From NCBI GenBank assembly GCA_001949185.1, contig BDGG01000020.1, positions 125,504 through 189,503 on the forward strand: DNA of 64,000 nucleotides, read 5' to 3'. Position 1 is the stretch's first letter, and the number at the start of each line of letters is the position of its first letter. The translations under genes were made by a program, and so were the position numbers. Positions 1 to 11,718 of this stretch are shown here, one piece after another. The notes beneath the pieces were generated by a model, which saw nothing but the letters and a program-made list of their open reading frames with translations, had not been told where the DNA came from and did not search any database. The stretch comes from Ramazzottius varieornatus (Eukaryota > Tardigrada > Eutardigrada > Parachela > Ramazzottiidae).

Positions 1-52
1 CATCGTTGTCCAGATTGCAGCGTGTAAGATCGCGAAGACTTCTTTTTCTTAC

Positions 53-689
53 CTGCTCATACGTCAAGGGGGCTTCGAACTGAACGCGATCATCGATCTT
101 GTATGTCATTTTCTTACATTTCGATCCACCGGAAGTTGCTGCTTTGTTGTCGGGAACCCCGCTTTTGGAGCATTGAAGGTGATCGATCGCTTGTTGGAAC
201 GTGCTCTTGTTGGTCGAACCTTTGGGAGTTGTTTTCTTCGCTGGAGGACTTTCGTCTTCTTCTTCCTCCCTATCTTCTTCCCTAACTTTACCATCTGCAA
301 ACCACAAGAAAATCAAACGCACAAAAAATCAGCTCGACCATGATAATTTCAGTGCATCCAGTCAAAGTGAGCCCCTTCACACACGCGTCATGCGCAGCAC
401 TTCAAACCCTAAACGCTGCAGTAACTCGGTACGTAACCAATACTAACTGTGGTTTTCGGGCAAGCTCACGAACTTAAAACCAGGAAGTGATGTACGTATA
501 CGGATTCTTGCCTGCTTGGTCTGGAGACTCGTCATTCCCGCGTAGACGTTGGATAAGATCGGCCTTCCTACCGCTGGTGTCCATCTTTCGTGACATCAGC
601 TCTTCCTTCAGCTGGGCGACCGTCATTCCTTCCCAGTCGTCATCCGTCGGTTCCTCCTTCACCTTCGATGGAGCTTTTCTCTTACCCAT
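53..689 (-). CDS. SAP-domain protein, 5' two exons (partial, runs off left edge)
   Basis: Two minus-strand exons can be read: 512-689 and 53-294. The first starts MGKRKAPSKVKEEP and holds a SAP motif (roughly residues 20-55, with the MTVAQLKEELMSRKMDTSG core), a DNA/RNA-binding helix pair common in chromatin and mRNA-export proteins. The second exon is acidic, then lysine-rich. Only a phase-1 junction keeps the frame open, and the donor that gives it is a GC donor (CAG|GCAAGA); every GT donor nearby runs into a stop. Exon 2 ends at a strong GTAAGA donor at position 52, so more exons lie outside the window. About 140 residues are visible. The SAP module is seen; the full identity (SARNP-like, PARP-like or other) cannot be decided from this end. 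Confidence 0.6.
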
Positions 690-1303
690 GCTTGAATTCC
701 GAATTTGCAAACCTACGCACACCAAACACAAGAAAACCGACAGCTACCACATCTACCCAGAAATGTTTGAAGAGAGTGCAGCTTTCAAGTTTGAAGCTTT
801 CGCCTCAGCTTATGAGAGAGTGACTCGGCGCATCCAGCGGACTCATCGTTTTCAACACCGTTGAGGTTTTTGTGGAAACAAGTTCCGACAAGCACAAACG
901 CGATCCGACGAACAGTACACGGTGGGTGGAGACTGGCGAGGCCTGCTTTGGAATGATATCATCCATATGACGTAATTGCGGCTTTATCATCAGAGCTGCC
1001 GACAGCGCTTGTTGTGGTTTTGGCGAGCCGTGCAGTCACCGTGGTTATGACTTCAGAAGTTCGACCTCTTGACAGCTCGCCCGGGGCTCAGGATTCAAGA
1101 AGGGCGCGCCAAGGTTAGTAGCATTGTAGTTTTGTGGAAAGATAAGCATTCAAGAGGCAGTCTACTGGAATAACTAGATACAGGGATCTCGCTTGATTGC
1201 TCTTGAATTGATCTGTCACCGGAACTGGGTCGAAATGCGAAAATCTTCATCTGGTATTTTCTGCAGGTAGATTTGGCATTGTGGTATTCCCGAAGCGCGA
1301 AGC
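690..1303. other. Divergent intergenic region, SAP gene / ALG3
   Basis: This spacer of about 0.6 kb separates two divergently transcribed genes and should hold both promoters. I see no convincing TATA box, repeat or extra gene. Confidence 0.5.
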
Positions 1304-3297
1304 ATGGTGAAGAACAAAAAGTCCAGTGATGTCAGTCCAAGGGAGGAGGTTGTTAAAAGCAATGGCAGGAGGAGCAGAACGAAAACGCCGAAGTCGCTGC
1401 GGGACTTTAAGCATCTGATCGTTGATTGGACTACCGGCTTGATTGCCGCATTGGAGCAACCACGCGCGACACTCCGCTTTTCACGGCTTCTTCTCGTCTT
1501 TGAATTCTTCCTCTGCGCGTTCATCATTCGGCATGTAAACTACACGGAAATCGACTGGGAAGCCTACATGCAAGAAGTGGAAGGCTTTCTGAACGGCACG
1601 TTGGATTACCGTTTGCTCGAAGGTAGCACTGGACGTAAGTGGCTAAATGAGCGTGCTCGATCAGTAACCTTGTAAATGTGTCGTCATGCACCAGTTGCTA
1701 AAACAGTTGGTATTGCTGTCCTGACGTCACATAAACAAACAGTTTGAGTGTATATGCGAGATACAGTCGTCGACTTTGCGATGAGGTCGTGCGCGAACTG
1801 GCGAAATCCAAATGCTGGCTTGATTTTGCCTTTGAATATCTGACTGTGTCCTTCCAGCTCTCGTCTATCCGGGTGGATTCGTGTACATCTTCAGCGCTTT
1901 CTACTACCTCACCGACAATGGAAAGGACATTCGGACAGCTCAATGGATTTTCAGCGCCGTCTATTTGCTCACCCTCGTTCTGGTATTTCGTTTGTACCAC
2001 AAGAGCCAAAGAATCCCTCCTCACGTTCTCTTCCTGATGTGCGGTCTTTCCTACCGTATCCACTCCATATTTGTCTTGCGCATGTTCAACGACTGCATAG
2101 CCATGCTCTTGCTCTATGCATCAGCAAATCTTTTCGTCGATAACTGGTGGCTAATAGGTGACTTCAAGCCGTTGTCGCCGAATTCCACTCAGCACTATTT
2201 CCAAACTGATTCTAAGATTGTTGTTTCTGTTCGACAGGTTGCCTCCTATTCAGTGCCGCCGTGTCCGTCAAGATGTCAGTCCTTCTCTTCGCACCCGCTC
2301 TGCTGTTCCTTCTTTTACAGCAAGGATACAGGACGACGTTGAAAGGATTGAGTATTTGTGGGGGACTCCAGCTCGTCCTGGGTGCACCGTTTCTCCTGAC
2401 GAACCCTCGGTCGTACATAGAGAGGTCGTTCGACCTGAAGCGACAATTCTTCTACAAGTGGACAGTCAATTGGAGGTTCCTGGAAGAGGAAGTCTTTCTC
2501 GATCGCACATTTCACATCGGGCTGCTTGTAATCCATTTAGGGTTACTGGTGGCGTTTCTTTGGAAAATATGGCTGCCGTTGAGGTGCGCTCATTTTTTTA
2601 TCATGTTCTACAGATTTTATTTTCTATTATTTTCCTATTGTAAGTTTATAGCAGTCTTTTCTTGCAGGAAGTTTGTTCTCCAAAGAGACTTTCAAGGCGT
2701 CAACGCCAAGCTGCTCACTCTGTTTAGCTGCAACTTGATCGGCATTGCCTGCAGTCGTTCTCTTCATTACCAGTTCTACGTCTGGTACTTTCACACGCTG
2801 CATTTCCTTTTATGGATCCTACCCATGCAGAACGCCGCTCGAATCCTCCTCCTCGGTAATGTTCTAGATGATAAGAGGCTCCATGATACAGGACCTAGGC
2901 AAACGAACCCTACAAGATTGTGGTTCGAAGTAGCACCCGCTTTCGGCTAACAAGACTGGCAATGAGCGCCACTGGGGGAAAACTCGATAAGATCGTTTCC
3001 CAGGTGGCGCACGGTCTCAGCCTGTGACACCGTAATTGTGCGCCACTTGAAAAACGATCTTGTCGGGTTTCTTTGCTGAATTCCCATACTAGTTTTGATT
3101 CAAAATCGGTGTTCTTCTTAGGGATGATAGAGTACAGCTGGAACACGTATCCTTCGACGTCGCTGAGCAGCTGGGTCCTGCTTCTTGCTCACGCCTCCAT
3201 TCTTCTCAACCTCTTTCGATTTTCCAGAAATACCAGAGATCTTCTTTCCGGCGATCAGTCGGTGCATAGTGTGAAAAGTAGCGTCAAAGCTCGCTGA
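1304..3297 (+). CDS. ALG3: Dol-P-Man:Man5GlcNAc2-PP-Dol alpha-1,3-mannosyltransferase
   Basis: Five exons: 1304-1634, 1858-2157, 2238-2583, 2668-2855 and 3122-3297. All have GT-AG junctions that keep frame, giving about 446 residues, close to the family's usual length. The protein is a multi-spanning ER membrane enzyme of N-glycan precursor assembly that adds the first dolichol-phosphate-mannose-derived mannose on the lumenal side. Family signatures are visible: the exon-2 opening PLVYPGGFVYIFSAFYYLTD, the SYRIHSIFVLRMFNDC block and the GAPFLLTNPRSYIERSFDL segment, followed by the HYQFYVWYFH stretch. The N terminus is a basic cytosolic tail before the first membrane helix. Intron 4 carries a palindromic MITE (2980-3070). 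The neighbouring neugrin-like gene is convergent. Start chosen at the first in-frame ATG with a good family fit. Confidence 0.93.
2980..3070. repeat. Palindromic MITE, family P1 copy A (ALG3 intron 4)
   Basis: Two 33-bp arms (2980-3012 and 3038-3070) are inverted copies. Each reads from an AACYCG-ARGATCGTTT end inward to GGTGGCGCAC. Three more copies occur at 4420, 15085 and 33421. Confidence 0.85.
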
Positions 3298-3740
3298 GGT
3301 TGTGTTGTTGAGTTTCCCCATATTCTTTCCCTGTTGATCTATTCGCAAAGTGCCTTCTTGTTTTACTCCTTGGTTTGGATTTCTTTTATCCCTGCGACAG
3401 CCTAAAGACGGACAAAAAATGTTTCGGTTTCATCGCGATGTCGACTCAGCATGTATCGGTCCGAAAGCGCTGAGTATACGCGTATCGTATGAATGAAAAG
3501 CGTGCAAGATACAAGTAGCGTACTGTACTCCTGATGACGGTATTCATTTGACGTGGAGGTCGCTGTTCAATCGGATCGCTCAAACGTTTGGATTGATTGC
3601 TGTGACTTGGAGGGACCTACCCGAAAACCTGAAGTTGTCCATGCTTCGTTTTCAAGATTTTCTGAGCCACAGATGACCAATCATGACTTAGTCATAAAGA
3701 ACCTCGTGTTCTGGCAGTTGGAGTTTCTCAGTTTCCAAGT

Positions 3741-4273
3741 ATGGATCCCGAAAACCCCCAATCGGACGGCAACTTCGCGATCCCTGCCAATGAAAGCAAT
3801 CTGTTGCTGCAGCCGTTTCGCTGTGAAGTTGGCTTGTGTATTCGCACCTACTTTTTCGTTGTTCCTGTCGTGATAGTCGTATCTTGTTTGACCTATGCTG
3901 GAGCTCAACCAAGTCGGAATTTCCCTTGTGTGACAAACAAAATTCGTCGGAATGGGACTCGTTCGATTCCACTCTCTCGGTTTCAGTAGTACAATAGACA
4001 CCGTCTGCATGCTCATTTTGAGCATGGCCTCGTAGGCCAAGACCGAGTTTGCGGAACTTCGGTCGTTCTTCACTCCGCTCTTATCTTCGAGCACCTGCTA
4101 CTGACGGTCCTATTGTCGGTGCGCGATATTAGATTGACCATCGGCGTCACTTTACAGTACGGACTTGATCAAACCGCGGTCTCGGGGTACCTCGTGGATA
4201 GCAGCTATGCATTTACGATGGCAGCGGTGGGTTCTACCGTATTACCGTATGGGGAAGGTGCCGAAAGTCTCTG
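3741..4273 (+). pseudogene. Degraded membrane-protein gene fragment (transporter-like?)
   Basis: An ATG at 3741 opens about 60 residues with a hydrophobic helix (TYFFVVPVVIVVSCLTYAG). After a possible acceptor near 3988, two successive frames look coding. The first is hydrophobic and runs into TAG at about 4030. The second continues to TGA at about 4273 and includes a stretch reading LTIGVTLQYGLDQTAVSGYL, which recalls major-facilitator transporters. The frame change and stops suggest decay. The family guess is weak; unannotated introns are an alternative. Confidence 0.3.
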
Positions 4274-4419
4274 AGCGAATGCATCCATCGACCTGGAAAA
4301 CGCGAATCTATGACGAAAAGCGGACTAGTGGTCTGATCGGAATGCGCAAGTTTTGACTATTACGATTTTGTATGCTTTGCTTTGTCGAGAAGCCTCTTGA
4401 AATTTCAGCCAACATACAG

Positions 4420-4509
4420 TACTCGACCAGATCTTCCCAAGTGGCGCACAATTTTCGGGATGTCTGCTGGAGGAGTGCGCTACTTGGGAAAAACGATCTT
4501 GTTGAGTTT
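4420..4509. repeat. Palindromic MITE, family P1 copy B
   Basis: Arms at 4420-4449 and 4475-4509 are inverted copies sharing the GTGCGCNACTTGGG...AACGATCTTGTTGAG sequence with copy A. It lies between ALG3 and the neugrin-like gene, in a region otherwise without supported genes. Confidence 0.8.
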
Positions 4510-4914
4510 GATTTTGCCCAAATGGCGTACGAGTCTACCCAATAACACCGGAAAAGGGCGCCGCTTGTAGAGACAGTCCTGCGGACTGCGTTTGCCGAGC
4601 TTTTGCCTACGGCACCACGGACACTTGATGACTAGTGATCATGTCGATTCGCCATGATGGTGCAGGGTTATGTTCTTCATACTGTTTCGAACTTTTCGAA
4701 TCACTCGGAACTGGAAGAACATCCTATTCCCGCAGAAGCATATGCCGAAGGAAGCTCGAGAATGAGATTTGGTCTGCTCATTCTGCGGTTGGCACATCGG
4801 ATAAGGGCTGGCTCGCACTATTCTGTCAACAGCGGCAATGTCCACGGATTTGTGTAATTTCTTCCCACACCGTCAGCCGTACAACTACGGCTAATCAAAA
4901 ATAAAAGGTCATCA

Positions 4915-6650
4915 TCAAGAAGGTATACTGTACAAGTAAGCACCATTTTGATCATAAAAAGCGTTGCCTTTACGGTACACCGTCGAAGCTGGTCGATCGT
5001 CTTTTCGTATCTTTATATCGTTCGCTTCTTCATCGTGACTCAAAGTCCTGACTTCACGCCGAGGTGTCTTCCAGTCCTTGAATTGCCGTCTTAGACTCCT
5101 GAACCGAGGAACTTGGCTGTCAATCGGCTCTTCTTGCTCACCGCCCTTCCATTTAGGCGGCTGGACCTGACGAGCCACTTTATTCTCTTTCTGAGCTGCG
5201 ATAGTTTGCAGCCTCGTCGTTATGCTCGGTTTGGCTGCTGCTTCGCTCTCTTCGAACCACTTCCTGTACGCTTCTCCCATCACACTTTCGTTTCCAAACT
5301 TGTCCGGTTTGTCCAGTCGAGCTAGTAGCCTTTCTTTGGCAACCTCGTGACTTACTTTCCCAGGCGGAACCACTCTCCGACCGGAAGTCCTCATACGCAT
5401 GTCCATCTCGTCTTCCCCTTCTTCGTCTTCGTCGAACACCACCTCAGCTCCTTTATAGTTCGATACGGGTTTATTATTTGATATGTACCGGTCGAAGCCC
5501 GGTGCATTCGGCTCGTAACTGTACCGCGCTACAGAGGCCTGCGCCGTTGTGAAACTGGTGACATTGGTAAAGGCCGTGCCGACACGGCCCTCAGTGTTAC
5601 CCATCCGAACCGTGCCTTGCTGCCTCGAACTGGATACTAGCTGATTGGATTGACTTAGCTTGCTGTTCTGAGCGTTATCTTTATCCATTTTCGAGAGTTT
5701 TTTCGCTTCTTCTCGCTGAAGGTAGGTCGTTAACAGTCTTCCAACCGGGCCTAAAGGTGGAGGAGGAAGCACGATGGGTTGAGGAGGTAGCGGTATGCCA
5801 GGAAATGAGGGCTGGACACCGGACGGAGACGCCAAGGCCAACGTTCCCGCTGCGTACGCTTCGCGTTGTTCTTGCGAGACAATATCCCCTCCTTTTCCAC
5901 TCTTCAACGCCTTCCACCGCTCCGCTACCAGTCTATCCTGCTCCGCTACCTCTTCGGGGTCAGGTGGTATTAGCCGAGGCTTGCGATGTTTCCGTAAGAC
6001 CCGTCGGACGTCCACGACGGAGAGAGGGAAGGCCGTGGAGAGTCGATGTGGCGTCCATGTTTCCGGGTCAGTTCGGTGAAGGTACAGGAGCTGTTCCTTG
6101 GCTGCGTAGGTGAGCAACGAAGGGTTAGGAGGACCTTCTTCCTCTTGACGACGATACTTGATCCGTTCCCACTGATGACGAGCCATGCGCTTAGGTTCTT
6201 CTCGTTGTAAAGCCGCATGGGTGTCGTTATCGTCCTCGTCTTCCCGTAAGGGATGAAATTCTTTGGGCACGCGAATCTGGAGCCGCTTTTCTTCACTATG
6301 TACACCTGGAAATACGTCGAGCAACGACTAGTGGAAAGAACACATGACAGATCTCGATGAGAAAGACGTTTTACATATTATCGACAGACACTGAGACTAC
6401 TTCCGGTAGCTTATCGTCATCGACTTTGGTGAAGTTTCAACCCAGAGCGTGGATCGTAGTGACGTCATTCGTCATTAGAAACGAAATAGCTAGTAAACTT
6501 ACCGACGGGTTCCAGTCGTGCAACAGGCTCACGAAGCGATCGGCTGTACTGATGGGCGTTCTGGGGTCCTATGCTAGATGGTTTCGCAATTCTGAGTAAA
6601 GACGGGTAACGGGAAGACAGCCGAAGGGTGATTTCCAGAGCGACGATCAT
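4915..6650 (-). CDS. Neugrin-like mitochondrial protein
   Basis: Two exons: 6503-6650 (start) and 4915-6305. They join in phase 1 through a GTAAGT donor and a TTTCCAG acceptor, giving about 512 residues. Neugrin is a mitochondrial RNA/ribosome-biogenesis factor in vertebrates. Exon 1 encodes a typical import presequence (MIVALEITLRLSSRYPSLLR), rich in Arg/Ser with no acids after residue 5. The conserved core is at the start of exon 2, ending in LSVVDVRRVLRKHRKPRLIP. The C terminus, RKGNAFYDQNGAYLYSIP, matches the family's closing motif. The middle is longer and of lower complexity than in human neugrin (about 290 residues). It is convergent with ALG3. Confidence 0.82.
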
Positions 6651-6902
6651 TCCAGCCGCATTCAGCGATAGAAAGTGCAGCCGAATTTCAACACAGCCCA
6701 AGCCTCCGATACATTCGGAGTCCACACTCCAGACTGGTCCAAGTTAGTACGCAAAGAGCTCCAAAGCGGCGTACTGAAGGGTCTTCCACTTACACCACAC
6801 CCGAAAGGAGAATGAGGTACAAACATACGAACCGACCGGAAGAAAATAATTCAAGAAAACCGAACAGAGGAGAAACGCTGTTTGCTTCTGCGAGCTACAA
6901 AC

Positions 6903-7135
6903 CAGTGGTATTTTAATCATTAAAATAGGGAATCGATTTTAATAATTAAAATCGTTTCAATTGTGCGGGGTTGGTGTTCGGTTGATTGATTGATCCATAA
7001 TAGGAATTCGAATTCTAATTTTAATAATTAAAATTCATCAGCGATAATTGATTTTACTTGCAGTCAGCTGATCACATAGACTTAACATTAGCACGTGACT
7101 TTCAATAATTTTAATTGCATAGTAGAATAACACTG
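6903..7135. mobile_element. hAT-type MITE (233 bp)
   Basis: The element starts CAGTGGTATTTTAAT and ends AATAACACTG, so its inverted ends share CAGTGNTATT. It is flanked by an exact 8-bp duplication, CTACAAAC, at 6895-6902 and 7136-7143, the size hAT transposases make. The interior is A+T rich with repeated TTTTAATAATTAAAA. It has no coding capacity. Confidence 0.9.
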
Positions 7136-7216
7136 CTACAAACAGCTATAAATGACGAGTTGCAATCAAGAATCAATAGGAACAGCCCTTGCAGTCGCAG
7201 CAGGGAGACTAGAGGG

Positions 7217-10200
7217 TAGTGATGTTCTAATATGGGTTAATGAGATCTAATATAATAAAAATAAATATCCGCCGTCAATCAAAGTTCTAATAAATGATCA
7301 CTACTATAGTAGAACGTCTACCTGATTTACTAAGATTTTACTATAGTAAAACTTTCGGGGGTTTGTTATTAAAATATATATATCAATATCGGAGAGCTCG
7401 ACGGAAGATATCAAGATTCAGAATCACAACCATCAGATCGGCAAAAATACTGTAGTACAGCTTGCACCCTGCAACATGGCCGGTTAAGTGTCAGACTGTA
7501 TGCAGGTGCACGATGTTTAAGGGTACGAGGGAGAGGTTATCGAGTGGGCCACATCATTTATGGGTTTATGGACCGGGCCACCGCAAAAATAGCTTTGGTA
7601 TAGGGTGGCACCACACACAATGCGCTTGTTCAACTGGGGGTTCGAGCTACACCGCAGGTTTAGATTTGTGGTACGTTGCTTACGGTCCAGCTTTACGCTG
7701 CAAATGATTTCAATAATCTCAACGGAAGGGTTTGTTTTACACCAGACTTCTTTACCCCAACTTCACATAAGACTAGAACTATCGCAAAGGCATCTGAGAG
7801 GTAAAAGAACTGAGATTCGACCGTAAAATCGGATTCCACAGAGTTCACGGTAAATTAGGAACACTTTTTCTTCTTATCGGTGCGTTGTTTCTTTTCGACA
7901 GTCATCCGGGCAGTTTTCTTTCGTGCAATGTACTTTTCTTCTGCCTCTGCAGCTTTTCTTTTGGATGTTCGAACGGCTTTCTTGACTTTCTGTTCGGTAT
8001 TGAACTTGTCTCTGGCTTCTTCGTAGGTTTTCCGACGTGATTAGGCATCCAGCTTCTGTCGAAAGATGTTCATTCTTTACTTGACGCTTCTTTGTCGGTG
8101 CCTCGCCAGAGAGTGTCTTCTGAAGCGCTACTGCGGTGACCGTTCCTGCCGTGACTCCCAATTGCTTTGAACGGAGGTACTCTTTAACATCTTCGAGGTC
8201 CTTCTCACCAGTAATGTCGAGTTATTTTCTCACTACCTGCAGCCCACGATCGAAATTTGCTTGCTGGTTTTCGATGGCGGATCCTGATATCTTTCCTGGA
8301 CAATTATGAGGCTTGACAGTTCGACGAATGACGTTTAGGCTGAAAGGAAACAGGCCGCATTTCTCGAACCCAGACTTTAGATTGGAACCTACATTGAAGG
8401 CAAATCGAGGTGGACAATCTTGTTCGAAGTACTACAAGCTGACAAGATGAGACAGAATGTTATCTTTTGTCACCTGCAATCAGTACAGATTACAGACAAG
8501 TAGAACCCACCATAAAAACCAAATACCGCGTTACCATTTCTCCAGGAATAAGACGTCGATGTCGGAAATAATTCTTCCAGGCTTTTTTAACTTGTCCAAA
8601 AACTGAGACATCGAAAGGCTGAAGATGATTTGTCTGCCCAACTGGCAGGAAAAAGATATGCACTTTTATCTTCTTTTCAACGGAGAACTGCTTGCAGTAC
8701 TTGGGAAGTAGCTCGTTGTTGACATGAGAGAAGTGGCCGTCGACAGAGATAACATTCTGAAACAACAGAAATAACATGTAAAACAGACTCGGCTCGGACG
8801 AAACTTGCGGACGACGTCACGGAGCAAAAGTTTGGACCCTTTCTGCCTCAACCTACAATAAAATGAAATTTCCATGACGTCACGTATCGTGCTCATATTT
8901 TAAAATATCAAGACCGTACTTTGTCCTCTGTCATGGCTGGAAACAAAACTTCTTTGATGTATTCGGCAAACAGCTTTGCATCCATATACCCTGAAGGATT
9001 AGCAGAATGATAACACATGCCTTTTGTCCCATCCACTCGAGATCTGACATGCGTCTTTCCCGCATACAAAGCCATGAATTTCAGCTGGAGTCCAGCAGCG
9101 TTTCCAGCAGGCAGAATCGTGATAAATTTTTTCTCAGTTCCATCAAACAGACCAAATCTGCTTCGTACCTTTTCGAGCCACTACTCTGTCAAACATCTCC
9201 GAGGTGTTGAGCGCAGTCTCGTTGAGATTCCACACTTGCTCAGCTTTTTGCAGGAATCCTTCGTCAGCTAAATACTGCAACTTCTCTATGTAACTGTCGC
9301 AGAGTTCACTTGTCCACTCTCGGTCTTTCTTAAGGTTGGAGGCATGTGTCACCCGCATCGCCAGATCAGGATTCTTCAGTAGTCTTCGGAAATGCTGATT
9401 GATGAACGCTGGATGCTTTAATCCTGCCGAGGAATTTGGAGTAAGTACAACACGAACACAAATACAGGATGAGAATCATGAAGGAAAATTTCAACTGGAA
9501 AATACATCAGTGTAATACCAGTGTATAGCTTACCCAGTTGCGTGTTCATCTCAACGATAACCCCTGCACAATGTTGGCGATTCAGAGGAATCCCTATGTC
9601 AGAGCTGTTGATCAGAAGGTCTGAAAGAGCGTTCTCTTCAGGTGAAGGAATCTTGGTTTTCCCACCGTGACGTCCAGATTGCAGGTTCAGCAAGCGACGT
9701 TGTAGAGTAGTCCGAGGAATTTCATAGTATTCTGCTGCCTTCCGTCCGCTCCATCCTAGCTTCTGTACGGCATGAACTGCAGCTGCAACCGTTAGCTGCT
9801 TTTGGGCTTCTGCAGCACTGACGAGCTTGGGAGACGACATGCTCGAGATGAAAGAGAGAATGTCCCCAGAAACGATTTCGTATGCTTGTTTTGTAAATTT
9901 GGCCCCGCTGTACGATTCGGTTTTGCTGGGTAAGTCACTCGGAAAGGCGACAGCAGCGCCTGTTGTGGCCTCTCTACTATTTTATGCTCAGTCTTTTTAA
10001 CATGGGATGCGATCAATTTCCAGATGGGGCATCTGATTTTGAGCATCTGAATTTTGCTCTGCTAATTACCTGTGCACAGACATGCAAAAAGATATTCTCT
10101 AGCGTTTCATCGGAAAACTTTACGGAAATTGTGGATAGTTAGCGAAAAAACTGACTGGCCCACTCCATAACTCCAAAGTGGTGTGGCCCATTTGACAACC

Positions 10201-10559
10201 TCTCCCTCGTGCTTGTTTTAGAGTAGCCCTACTGTGCTGCTGTTGAGGCATCATTATGGTGTGGAGCACTTTATACGGCGTGGCAGTACATCGAGAAACC
10301 AACGCACACGCATCAGAACTCAGCAAGTCAACCAGTTTTTCGAATAAGCGGTAGCGTTACCCGTACTAAAATATATTTCACTATAGATGATGGACAACTT
10401 AATAATGATAAAATATCGCACTTCCGGTTTCAAGCTACTAAAATATAGATATTGGAACGCGGTTTCCAATTCTGTTTGCTAACTATTACTAAATACGGAC
10501 GCTCAACCCATCTACTATCATCTACTTTAATATGATATTGCTATATTAGAGCATCGCTA
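7217..10559 (-). mobile_element. 3.3-kb DNA transposon with pogo/Tigger transposase and 8-bp duplication
   Basis: Terminal repeats TAGTGATGTTCTAATAT (7217-7233) and, inverted, TAGCGATGCTCTAATAT (10543-10559) match at 15 of 17. An exact CTAGAGGG lies outside both ends (7209-7216, 10560-10567). Deeper in, the subterminal regions are also inverted copies, for example GAGGGAGAGGTT near 7528 against its complement near 10200, so the ends belong to one element. It carries a minus-strand DDE_1 transposase remnant. Pogo elements normally duplicate only TA; if TA is counted, the flanking direct repeat extends to 11 bp (ACTAGAGGGTA). Confidence 0.85.
7855..9840 (-). pseudogene. Pogo/Tigger-type (DDE_1) transposase, decayed
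   Basis: Exon 1 (9534-9840) encodes a psq-type helix-turn-helix (MSSPKLVSAAEAQKQLTVAA start, then GWSGRKAAEYYEIPRTTLQ). It joins in phase 1 to an exon from 9423 downward, which continues into the catalytic region. The first acidic site reads WNLNETALN where the family has N-x-DET, so the first catalytic Asp is replaced by Asn. A one-base frameshift follows, then the DGTEKKFITILPAGNAAG block is readable in the next frame. The second and third sites are present (VDGHFSHV and HLQPFDVSVFG, 8490-8777). A lysine-rich tail ends at a stop at 7855. A missing catalytic residue plus a frameshift argue against activity. Confidence 0.85.
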
Positions 10560-11523
10560 CTAGAGGGTATAGCCACTTTTAATAATACAAAACGCCGCCG
10601 TGCCCGTCGCGATTGCACGCACATGGTTCGTATCATACGAGTGCTGTACGATGGCGTACGTTTCTCTACCACCAAGCACAGCGCACAGACAACGTTGCCA
10701 ACAATTTGGGCAAGTTGCACTGAGGGAAGATCTCGGAAGAATATGCCAGACTTCTGTGTGAGTCAGCAGTTTGCGGCAGTATGGAAAGCTCTTTGGCACC
10801 TGTCCAAAGACTAGGAGCATGTATTAATCAAAGCGATCGAACGATCGCATGCGAGCCCTTGTACGTCACCCTATACAGGCGTCAGGCTTGCTGATACGTC
10901 ACGTTCTGAACAGCCTGTCAAAATTTCAGCCTGATAAACCCAGCTATACTAGAGGAGTTAGAGGAACGCGTACGTACGTCACGCCAGTCTTCCAATGATA
11001 AAGTTATTGCCGGCAGTGCTGCTTTAGTTAGTGAAATTAGAATCAGAACTACCTCGAAACCGGATTTTTCGACTTTAACTATGCTAATTTATATTAGCGG
11101 TTCCCCAGTCTGACTTTTAATAACTACTTCGAAGTCATTCGAAGTCGAACGGACTCGAACCAGCAGGCTATAGTAAAATAAAGAAGTGAAAGAACGTAGC
11201 ACCGTACTTTTACTCAGTAAAGCAATTTTACTAAGCGGATATTTAATTAGCAAAACCGTGACTTTATCGCAAATCGGTGCATGACGTGCAGTGCGTCGGT
11301 TTTGGACCCCGTTTCATCGTCTAAGTTTTTAGACCCCGCATGATCGTCTACGGTATGCCCTGGACGTGATTACCGTTTCGCCTGCTCCCACTGGCACTGC
11401 AGCTACAGTACAGTACAGTGTATTACAGCACTATATGGCTACAGTACGCAAACTCTGCAATTTTTTGTACAAATGTGATCGATTCTTTGCTTGGAATTTC
11501 TTTTCTGATATTTTTTGCTTCCG

Positions 11524-11718
11524 TTTAAAGGTTTGTCTCAGAGTTTTGCATGTTTTGCTGTATGCAGACAAGGTCAAACGATGTCGGCCAAAGACCAGCC
11601 GTTTGCATGAACTAAAATTTACGAAAATGGTCCGTGAATGGCTGGTCATTGGCCGATATTGTTCCATCTAGTATGCATACGACAAACCATGCACAACTCT
11701 GAGACGAACCTTTAAAAT
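11524..11718. repeat. Fold-back palindrome
   Basis: The stretch starting TTTAAAGGTTTGTCTCAGAG near 11525 and the complement of the sequence ending near 11716 (TTAAAGGTTCGTCTCAGAG) are inverted copies over about 85 bp with roughly 80 percent identity. The arms also share GGCCAANGACCAGCC. It lies inside the transposon-rich block left of HDAC11. Confidence 0.75.

Noticed and set aside
1-52. Reading through the SAP gene donor gives a WGR-like string (DLTRCNLDND), hinting at a PARP
   Set aside because: It follows a perfect GTAAGA donor, so it is probably intron; not enough to name the gene.
7462-7826. Open frames near the left end of the pogo element
   Set aside because: They coincide with subterminal inverted repeats and have no domain.
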